DNA from: CAZICM01 sp964537685
GTDB lineage: Bacteria; Myxococcota_A; Polyangia; Polyangiales; Polyangiaceae
Assembly (NCBI GenBank): GCA_964537685.1
Contig: CAZICM010000018.1
Location: forward strand, 1 to 64,000
DNA: 64,000 nt
Reading direction: 5' to 3'
The notes under the pieces were generated by a model. The model had not been told where the DNA came from and searched no databases. It was given only the letters and a program-made list of their open reading frames with translations. Shown piece after piece: positions 1 to 7,390 of the stretch. The first letter of the stretch is position 1; each line of letters opens with the position of its first letter. The position numbers were made by a program, and so were the translations under genes.

Positions 1-51
1 TTCGTTTTGGTAGAGCGAAAATGTGAGAGCGGTCTTCTGCTTGCCTTCCAT
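1..51 (-). CDS. 5' end of a gene running off the left edge, possibly an FHA-domain protein
   Basis: Seventeen codons are visible on the minus strand, starting at an ATG at 51-49 and open to the window edge. The N-terminus reads MEGKQKTALTFSLYQNE. A purine-rich AGGA/GGACA stretch lies just upstream and could serve as ribosome binding site. From memory, the string TALTFSLYQNE resembles the first beta strand of FHA-domain proteins in myxobacteria, but 17 residues cannot settle that. No product should be assigned without the flanking sequence. Confidence 0.4.
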   Translation of the reverse strand, partial: MEGKQKTALTFSLYQNE

Positions 52-124
52 TGTCCTGTCCGCCTTCCTGCGTAAAAGCGCCGGATTCGGCGCAACTTGC
101 CCGCTGCCGCGAGCTTAAAACCAT

Positions 125-143
125 GGGCAGGGAGTCCCTACCC
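125..143. terminator. GC-rich hairpin
   Basis: GGGCAGGG (125-132) and CCCTACCC (136-143) can pair around a three-base loop with a single mismatch. The hairpin overlaps the stop of the receptor-like remnant. It has no long T tract on either side, so terminator function is only suggested. Confidence 0.3.
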
Positions 144-239
144 GTATATCAGCTTCACACCGATCTCAATATTGCGCGGCTCTTGCGATTGATTTTCCGT
201 TCCAAGCCGCGGAGCCGGTGAAAGCGTCATCGTGCTCAT
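138..239 (-). pseudogene. Possible 3' remnant of a TonB-dependent outer-membrane receptor
   Basis: The last codons of this minus-strand frame read EPRNIEIGVKLIYG before the stop. This resembles the C-terminal beta strand of TonB-dependent receptors, which typically end in an aromatic-rich strand such as RNIEIGV followed by an aromatic residue. Nothing upstream in the frame looks like a receptor: further upstream it runs antisense into the pilT-like gene. If real, this is a decayed tail left after a deletion. A hairpin directly after the stop (125-143) fits an old 3' end. It could equally be chance. Confidence 0.25.
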
Positions 240-317
240 CTGGACAGGCGCCCTGAAAAAAGGTTCCCAGCTTCGAAAAAAAAATTCTTGGGTGGAGTTT
301 GTTATTCTCGCGCTTCC

Positions 318-1964
318 ATGCCTCGCATCGATGCCTACCTTCAGCACTTGATCCGTTACAATGCCCGTGAAGTGCGGCTGACTTCAGGACAGCCTGCCGT
401 CTTTCGCTTTCCAACGGGCGACCGCAACACCAACGCGCCTGTCGATCACGGTTCGCTGGCTCTGTTGGTGCAGGAAATCGCGCCCCGCAATGCGCTGATG
501 ACGCTCTCTAGAGTGGGCAGCGCTCAGTTCGAGTACAAAGGCGAAAACGGGCTCAGCGCGGTTGTCAATGTGGAAGCGGGCGGGCCCGGTCATTGGATTG
601 TCAGGCTCGTCCCCGCGGGTGAAGGCGCGGTGGGCAACGCGGAAGCCCCGCCGCCCGATGAGAAGAGCGCGGTCCCTGTCCCCGCCCCCCATGACGCGGC
701 TCCAACCGAAAAACTCCAGATTCCAGCCGGGGTCAGAAACACGATGGTTTCGGCGGGCCCAGCTGAAGCTCTACGCGCTTCTCCTCAACCGGGTCAGACC
801 ACCGCCGCATCGCCGACGGTCGCTTCGCCAATCGTTGCGTCCAAGCCAAGCGGTGAACCAAAAATCAACCGCTATCTTAGGCGCTTGGTACAAATGGGTG
901 CAAGCGACTTACACATGAGTTCCGAGGAAGTCCCTTTTGTGCGCCTGCATGGGGAGATGAGACCGATTGAACAAAGTCATCCCAGGTTCAAGGAATCGGA
1001 AGTACGGGAGCATCTATTTGAAATCATCACTGAAAAAGCGAAAAAAGATTTTCACGAGAAGAACGACGCTGATTTTGCGCATGAAATAGAAGGGGTTGCC
1101 CGCTTTCGCTGCAACTATTTTATGGATAGAAAGGGAATGGGCGCCGTATTCCGCCAAATTCCCTATAAAATCCTGACACCTGAGCAATTGGGCCTGCCCA
1201 AGCAAGTACTCGATCTATGTTGGCTGAGCAAAGGACTGGTTGTGGTGACGGGTCCTACGGGCTCGGGCAAGAGTACCACGCTGGCCACGTTGGTGGACTA
1301 TATCAATCAAAATCGCACGGATCATATTATTACCATTGAAGATCCCATTGAGTTCGTTCATGAAAACAAAAAGTGCCTGGTCAATCAGCGAGAAGTTGGC
1401 ATTCACACCGACTCCTTTAAGAATGCGCTTCGGGCAGCCCTTCGCGAAGACCCAGATATTGTGCTCGTTGGTGAAATGCGCGATTTGGAAACCATCGCCA
1501 TCGCAATTGAAACAGCAGAGACCGGTCACTTGGTGTTTGGAACGCTGCACACGAACACGGCCCCAAGCACTGTCGATCGCATTATCGATCAATTTCCGGG
1601 TGAGAGGCAGGGGCAAATACGAACAATGCTGTCTGAATCTCTCAGGGGTGTTATTGCGCAAATGCTTTGCAAGAAGACAGGTGGAGGACGTGTTGCGGCC
1701 TACGAGATTTTGATTGCGACACCTGCTGTTTCTAATCTGATCCGGGAGGGTAAAACGTATCAATTGCAGAGCACGATGCAGACCGGAAAGCAGTATGGAA
1801 TGCAGACGATGAACGATCACCTGCTCGATATGGTGAAGAAGCGCCTTGTTGAGCCGCGCGAAGCTTTTATTAAGAGCAATGATAAGGCGACCTTCCGCGA
1901 TCTGCTGGCGAAAAATGGTATCACGCTGACGCTGACCGAGGAAGATAACAAGGGATTTTCGTGA
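318..1964 (+). CDS. PilT-family twitching-motility ATPase with duplicated N-terminal domain
   Basis: Secretion ATPase of the PilT class, which powers type IV pilus retraction as a cytoplasmic hexamer. The C-terminal two thirds show the full motif set: Walker A GPTGSGKST near residue 312, the Asp box IITIEDPIEF, Walker B DPDIVLVGEMRD, the His box ETGHLVFGTLHTN, and an AVSNLIREGK segment like the PilT AIRNLIRE motif. The canonical N-terminal domain begins near residue 185 (INRYLRRLVQMGASDLHM). The first about 95 residues look like a second, degenerate copy (IDAYLQHLIRYNAREVRL), joined by a Pro/Ala-rich linker, so the protein (548 aa) is about 190 residues longer than ordinary PilT. Start chosen at ATG 318, where the domain begins; an in-frame TTG at 288 is possible and neither has a good Shine-Dalgarno. 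Convergent with the kinase gene, 18 bp between stops. Confidence 0.9.
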   Translation: MPRIDAYLQHLIRYNAREVRLTSGQPAVFRFPTGDRNTNAPVDHGSLALLVQEIAPRNALMTLSRVGSAQFEYKGENGLSAVVNVEAGGPGHWIVRLVPAGEGAVGNAEAPPPDEKSAVPVPAPHDAAPTEKLQIPAGVRNTMVSAGPAEALRASPQPGQTTAASPTVASPIVASKPSGEPKINRYLRRLVQMGASDLHMSSEEVPFVRLHGEMRPIEQSHPRFKESEVREHLFEIITEKAKKDFHEKNDADFAHEIEGVARFRCNYFMDRKGMGAVFRQIPYKILTPEQLGLPKQVLDLCWLSKGLVVVTGPTGSGKSTTLATLVDYINQNRTDHIITIEDPIEFVHENKKCLVNQREVGIHTDSFKNALRAALREDPDIVLVGEMRDLETIAIAIETAETGHLVFGTLHTNTAPSTVDRIIDQFPGERQGQIRTMLSESLRGVIAQMLCKKTGGGRVAAYEILIATPAVSNLIREGKTYQLQSTMQTGKQYGMQTMNDHLLDMVKKRLVEPREAFIKSNDKATFRDLLAKNGITLTLTEEDNKGFS

Positions 1965-1982
1965 GCGGGGCGCTATAGCGTA

Positions 1983-4900
1983 TTAGAGGCGGGTTCTGCG
2001 TTTTCCGGTATCATAGCCCATTGCACTAAGGCGGCGGCCGCGGGAAAGAGCATATTCCATTCCGCTTTGCAGCGTTCCCATCGTAACAAACGATGATAGA
2101 TCGATTCCGAGGTTGACCAAGGTTTGCGCAATGGTTGGCGCGATGCCTGTCAATACGGTTTCCGTGCCGAGAAGGCGCAGCGCCCCGCCCACGCCCACCA
2201 GCGTGCCCGCAACATGGGTATCAATTTGCTTAATGCCGGTGATATCGATAATCACAAACTGAGCCCGGTTCCGCTGGGCTCCTTCCAGAGCAACCGATAG
2301 AACTTGCTGAGCCCGTTCCCGATCGATAGTGCCCACAAGAGGCATCACGACAATCTCATCGGTAATGGGGATCAGCGGTGTGGACATCTCGGCCAGCCTC
2401 GCGCGCTGAGCCGTAATCACCTGTTCTTGGAGCGTCGCCCGCTGGGCCTCGGCTTCCTCGCGCCGCTTGAGCTCCTGCTCTAGCAAGGTATTGGCCTCAA
2501 ATAGATCTTCATTGGCATGCCTTAGTTCTTCCGTTCTGCGTGCGACATCAGCCTCGAGGCGTTCGTTGATCCTTTGAATTTCAGCATTGGCTATGCGCAC
2601 GGTCGCTATGAGCCTGGCATTTTCAATCGCTATCGCAGCCTGCGAGGACAAGAGCGCCAATAGCTCTACGCGCGCTGCGTTGAATACACCTGCCATCGTT
2701 GTATTTTCAAGATATAGAAGACCAATGAGCCTGGCTTGATAGAGAAGCGGCAGGCATAGAATCGATTTGGGCGCACTGCCTTTCACATAAGGATCGTCCG
2801 CGAAGCGCGATGAAAGCGCAGCATCATCCAATACGACGGAGTCCTGGGTCCGCGCGACATAGAAGACAATGCCTTTGGCGATATTCGGCACATCGTCCAC
2901 CAGAGCGCCTTTGCTGATATCCGACGCTTTGTTGGCCAAGCCGAGCGATGCTTCGATATAGAGCTTGCCTTCGCGGGATAAAATAAGTGTTCCCCGCTGA
3001 GCGCCGGCATTCTCCAAAACAATACTCATGAGCCGGTCAATGACTTTGGGCAATTCAATTTCGCCCGCTATCGCCTGGGCCGCCCGGATAACCAGCGAGG
3101 CATCCCGAAGGCTTCCTACGGATGTGCGGGTCAGGAGGGTGCCGCTGGTATTCGTCATCGGCGGCGTGTCCTTCGATGAGGAGGACGATGTGGAGGAGGA
3201 GCGGGCTCGGGGCATAACGGCTTCGCTAAGGGATGGCCATAGCGCTTCATGCTCTTTCTCAAGCGCCTCGGCTTTAGGCATGGCTCCCCAATAGACATAA
3301 GCTCTGTATGCGGAGCGCATATGCGTTCCGGCGGCCTTGAGGGCGCCTATGCTCAAATAGAATTTGGAGCATAGCTCGTTGGCCATAGCCTCAATATGCG
3401 GCGCCCGGTATTCAGCCGAGAGCTGAATAGCGTTTTCATATTCGTTGATAGCCTTCTTGATATCACCAGCATGCCTGGCCGCCTCGGCGTCGACCAGCGC
3501 TTTCTGATGGCCAAAGGTCTTGGGCGAGAAGCCGGCGTACATATCGAGCTGTTTACGGTAGCTTTCCACGAGACCAGCGCGCCTTTGGAGCTCGGCCTGA
3601 TCCTCGGTCGCAGGAAGGGCATAGATCGTTAGGCAGCGGTAAAATGGTAAGGCTTTTCCAGGAGGGTTGCCGCCTGCAAACATTTGGTGGGCATCGGCGA
3701 CTTGGCCCCACTGCTCGGCCTTATCGTAGTCGCCATAGAGATAGTGAATCATCAGCTTTAGGAAAGCATGATGATAGCGGGGATGCCCAAAGTGATCTCC
3801 CTCCGCATATCGTTCCAGCCAAGCTTGCTCGTTAAAGCTGTCGTCAACAAACGAGCTATAGCTTTCCGTGCGGCCCAGAAGACAGGCCACTGCCTGCCTC
3901 ATCACAGTCATTGTGCCTAACCCCAGCACAAGATCGCGGGTACGCCGGATAATCGCCATGTTTTTATCGGCGTTGTCCATTGTGTCCTGTAGCGGATTGC
4001 CCACCAAGAGCTGCGTGGCGGTGAGCAGCAGGCAGTTTGCGCCGAGCATCAGGTAATCGCCTGAACTCAGGCCATATTGACGCCCTTCCAAGAATACCTT
4101 TTCCGATTCGCGCAGCGGCGCCTGCATAGGCATCACGCAGCCGTGTATGACACATACCCGGGTTGGGATTGCCGCATTGGCGGGATATTTTTTATATAAG
4201 GCTACCGACAAATCGCTGAATGCGCAGCCCAATTGAACGTCATTGAGGATCAGCGCAAGAATATAGGCCATCGTCGCATAGCACATCGCGACATACTCAG
4301 AATTGCCATACCGGAGCGCGATATTGGCGCCGCGCAGCCCAATAACGCTTTGAGCAATGGGGCCGCTGAAATACCCAGGAACAGCTAGGGCATCAAAAAT
4401 AGCCATTACACAGCGGATAGCCGGGTCTTGAACCTCGGGTTCATGAATGATATCGCTAATCTTCCTGCCTCTTAAAGCTGGACCGACTGCATGCAGCTCG
4501 GCCTCCATCACCGCTGGGGAAAAGATATCCTGCATCGATAGAGGATGACCCAGGAGAGCCAATCCTTCAGCAGCCGCAGCCAGCGACTCGGTATAACGCG
4601 CCTGGGAGGAGAGCGTAAATATCCGGATGCAATGAATCTGAGCTCTTTCTAAATCTGTTTTCGCCCGCGGCAATACCTTGCTAAACGCAGCCTGGGACCG
4701 TTCTGCATCACCAGCAACGAATTCACACTCGCCCGCTTCGGTATACAGCGCAAAGCATAGATCATACTGGTCTTCCCAATGGTTATCTCCAAGCAGGTCT
4801 TGCCCATGTCTCAAATGCTCCGCCGCAGCGTGATATGCAACGGAAGCCTTTGCTTTCCGGGCTGCCCTCAGGTTAAGCCGGGCTAAATCAATGCGCTCGG

Positions 4901-7163
4901 CTGAATCGGCCATCAGCGCAACGCCCAAATTTAGGTGCCGCACGATCTCCATGAGGTCTTCGCCGCGGGGCTCGCTTCCAGCGCGCCTGCGCAAAAGGCG
5001 CCCTATCGATAAATGATATACCGGCCTCATATCCGATTCCACAAGCGTATATGTCGCCTGCAGAATGCGGTCATGCAAAAATTTATAGTGAACGTCAAAA
5101 TCTATGGGAATGCGCATCGACACAGCGCCGCCCATGTCGGCATCCTCGAGAAGGCGGTATTCGCTGTCCATAGGGACTATCAGCCCTTCCCGTATCGCTC
5201 CCCATAGGGCGGATGCCGTTGCGGGTATGGATTTTTCAGCGATCGTTGACATGGCCTGAATATCAAATTGATGGCCAATGCATGATGCGAGCTTGAGCAT
5301 CTGCTGCGTTTCAGCAGGCAGGCGCCGAAGCTTTTCCACCATCAGCTCAACTACGTTGTCAGTCACGTTTTCAGCGCGGATATTCGCTACATTCCATCGC
5401 CATATGCCGTCTTCCGCGTCGAATCCAAGCAAATCCCTTTCATAGAGGGCTATCATAAATTGATGTGCGAAAAATGGATTGCCCAGTGTCTTTTCATAGA
5501 CAACCTGCGCAAGGGGCTCGGTCTCTTCGGGCGTGCTCGTTAGCGTATCGGCAACAAGCAGGCGGATCATCGGCCATGTCAACGGCTCCAGATGAATGGC
5601 CGAATACGAAAACCCAGATTTTTTCAGCTCGTCGAGGGTATGGCTCAAGGGATGGCCGATTGCAATCTCGTTATCGCGGTAGGCCCCGATGATCATCAGG
5701 TGCTCGCTATAGCTGTCTGTCAACAAGAGCGTGAGAAGCGATAGCGAGGCATGGTCGACCCATTGAAGGTCGTCGAGGAAGATGACCAGGGGATGCTCGG
5801 CCGCCGCGAATACATGCAGAAAGTTTTGAAGCGCGAGCTGAAAACGGTTCTTGGCTTGATCCGGCGAAAGCGGTGCCAGCGGGGGCTGGGGACCAATGAC
5901 CAGCTCGAGCTCGGGAACCAGCTCGATAAGAACTTGGCCGTGGCCTCCCAAGGCTTCTTCCAAGTCCTTCTTCCACGCATTTAGCTCGTCCTGCGACTCC
6001 GTCAATATCTGCAGAATGAGCTCTCTTAGCGCAGATGCTATCGGCGCCAAGGGCACATCCCGCGAGATCTGATCGAATTTTCCGGAAACCAAAAACCCGC
6101 CTACCCGCGAGATGAGCTTCTGGGTCTCATTGACAAGCGCTGATTTTCCTATGCCCGCATAGCCAGTTACCAATACGAGCTCAGGCCCCCGCAGCCTCGT
6201 CCGCTCAAATGCCTGAACCAAAAGCTCGATGTCGGCTTCACGCCCATAGAGCTTCTGCGCCCGGCGAAGCTCGGGTGCCTTGTCCCGGCGCCGCAGCGGA
6301 AAGGGCGAGATGCTTTTTTTCGCCCGGTATTGGCGCAAACACTCGGCCAAATCGTGTTTTACACCCGCATCGCTCTGATACCGCTCCTCGGGCACCTTTT
6401 CGAGAAGCTTCATTACGATGTCCGAGAGAGGTTCAGGAATTAAGCTATCACGTTCGTGCGGCGATATGGGCCGCTGCGCAAGATGCCCATAAATTAAATC
6501 CCCCGGCTCGTCTCCAACAAATGGGGGTACACCGGTCAGCATTTGATAGAGAACCGCACCGGCAGAATAGAGATCGGCGCGGGTATCTACGCTGCGGTTC
6601 ATCCGGCCGGTTTGTTCCGGCGCAATATAGAGCAGCGTGCCTTCCAGCGCGGTCGCCGCCCCCATTTTCTGTACTTCTTGTGAAAGGCGAGCCGAAATAC
6701 CAAAGTCAATGAGGTAAACATCGAGCGTACGTTCATCCACGAGGATATTTCTGGGCGTTACATCCTTATGAATGACCTTGCGGCTATGGACCGAAGCCAG
6801 TACATCGAGCAGCGATATCGCAATGCGCAGGGACTCTTCAATGCCCAGCCGGCGCTTGCTCATCAGTTCCGACAGATTTCCATGGCCGATATCGGACATC
6901 ACCAATACAAGGCCATGTTCGCGTTCTTCCAATCCAATGGGTTTGGGAGTATGAAGCCCCTCCAGATCGCGCAGTATCGCATACTCGCGCCGCAGCCGCC
7001 CCAGATGGCGCGAGGTCGGATATTCATGGCGTGTCATTTTTGCAATGACAGGCGGTTTCTTTTCGGCGGTGGAGGAGGCTCTGTAGACAACCGCTTCATC
7101 ACCCTCGTGAAGGATGTCTTTTAGTAAATAGCCCTGCAAAACGCTTTCCGTACCAACCGCCAT
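1983..7163 (-). CDS. Giant Ser/Thr kinase - AAA/STAND ATPase - GAF - STAS signalling protein
   Basis: Multidomain sensor (1726 aa). Residues about 10-275 are a eukaryotic-type kinase: lysine in VIAKM near 42, catalytic loop HKDVTPRN (HKD instead of HRD), IDFGIS, then APEQTGR and DTRADLYSAG. An AAA_16/MalT-like ATPase follows, with YGRE and Walker A GYAGIGKSA near residues 333-341 and Walker B-like VIFLDDLQWVD. A long helical TPR-like region comes next, then a GAF domain (about 1345-1520), a coiled coil, and a C-terminal STAS domain (about 1600-1720) like those of RsbR-type stressosome proteins. The family resembles multidomain kinases that couple phosphorylation to ligand sensing. Start ATG 7163 is preferred because AGGAG lies 8 bases upstream; an upstream in-frame start at 7229 lacks this. 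No transmembrane segment was noticed, so it is probably cytoplasmic. The ligand and targets are unknown. Confidence 0.88.
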   Translation of the reverse strand: MAVGTESVLQGYLLKDILHEGDEAVVYRASSTAEKKPPVIAKMTRHEYPTSRHLGRLRREYAILRDLEGLHTPKPIGLEEREHGLVLVMSDIGHGNLSELMSKRRLGIEESLRIAISLLDVLASVHSRKVIHKDVTPRNILVDERTLDVYLIDFGISARLSQEVQKMGAATALEGTLLYIAPEQTGRMNRSVDTRADLYSAGAVLYQMLTGVPPFVGDEPGDLIYGHLAQRPISPHERDSLIPEPLSDIVMKLLEKVPEERYQSDAGVKHDLAECLRQYRAKKSISPFPLRRRDKAPELRRAQKLYGREADIELLVQAFERTRLRGPELVLVTGYAGIGKSALVNETQKLISRVGGFLVSGKFDQISRDVPLAPIASALRELILQILTESQDELNAWKKDLEEALGGHGQVLIELVPELELVIGPQPPLAPLSPDQAKNRFQLALQNFLHVFAAAEHPLVIFLDDLQWVDHASLSLLTLLLTDSYSEHLMIIGAYRDNEIAIGHPLSHTLDELKKSGFSYSAIHLEPLTWPMIRLLVADTLTSTPEETEPLAQVVYEKTLGNPFFAHQFMIALYERDLLGFDAEDGIWRWNVANIRAENVTDNVVELMVEKLRRLPAETQQMLKLASCIGHQFDIQAMSTIAEKSIPATASALWGAIREGLIVPMDSEYRLLEDADMGGAVSMRIPIDFDVHYKFLHDRILQATYTLVESDMRPVYHLSIGRLLRRRAGSEPRGEDLMEIVRHLNLGVALMADSAERIDLARLNLRAARKAKASVAYHAAAEHLRHGQDLLGDNHWEDQYDLCFALYTEAGECEFVAGDAERSQAAFSKVLPRAKTDLERAQIHCIRIFTLSSQARYTESLAAAAEGLALLGHPLSMQDIFSPAVMEAELHAVGPALRGRKISDIIHEPEVQDPAIRCVMAIFDALAVPGYFSGPIAQSVIGLRGANIALRYGNSEYVAMCYATMAYILALILNDVQLGCAFSDLSVALYKKYPANAAIPTRVCVIHGCVMPMQAPLRESEKVFLEGRQYGLSSGDYLMLGANCLLLTATQLLVGNPLQDTMDNADKNMAIIRRTRDLVLGLGTMTVMRQAVACLLGRTESYSSFVDDSFNEQAWLERYAEGDHFGHPRYHHAFLKLMIHYLYGDYDKAEQWGQVADAHQMFAGGNPPGKALPFYRCLTIYALPATEDQAELQRRAGLVESYRKQLDMYAGFSPKTFGHQKALVDAEAARHAGDIKKAINEYENAIQLSAEYRAPHIEAMANELCSKFYLSIGALKAAGTHMRSAYRAYVYWGAMPKAEALEKEHEALWPSLSEAVMPRARSSSTSSSSSKDTPPMTNTSGTLLTRTSVGSLRDASLVIRAAQAIAGEIELPKVIDRLMSIVLENAGAQRGTLILSREGKLYIEASLGLANKASDISKGALVDDVPNIAKGIVFYVARTQDSVVLDDAALSSRFADDPYVKGSAPKSILCLPLLYQARLIGLLYLENTTMAGVFNAARVELLALLSSQAAIAIENARLIATVRIANAEIQRINERLEADVARRTEELRHANEDLFEANTLLEQELKRREEAEAQRATLQEQVITAQRARLAEMSTPLIPITDEIVVMPLVGTIDRERAQQVLSVALEGAQRNRAQFVIIDITGIKQIDTHVAGTLVGVGGALRLLGTETVLTGIAPTIAQTLVNLGIDLSSFVTMGTLQSGMEYALSRGRRLSAMGYDTGKRRTRL

Positions 7164-7390
7164 ACCTTCATCTCCTGACTCGGAAATGCAAGCCGATCCC
7201 GCTCGCATGTCCCCCACAACACACGTCAAACCCAGCGTCTTTTAACAATATTAAAGTTTAAATCCGAAAGCAAGAACGAAACATGGAGCTCGGCCTATGA
7301 AAAAGCTCGGTCTAGTTCGATTGGGGATAATCGGGGGAGTTTTGATAGGAAGGATGTGGCGTCTGAGGTGCGCCGAAGGGTTGTATAAGG
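7164..7390. other. Intergenic region between the propeller/peroxidase gene and the kinase gene
   Basis: About 230 bases holding the kinase ribosome binding site (AGGAG about 8 bases before ATG 7163) and presumably its promoter and the 3' end of the upstream gene. No convincing promoter boxes, operator or terminator hairpin was seen. Confidence 0.4.

Noticed and set aside
1969..1978. CGCTATAGCG palindrome between convergent genes
   Set aside because: Only 10 bases, no T tract; too weak to call a terminator.
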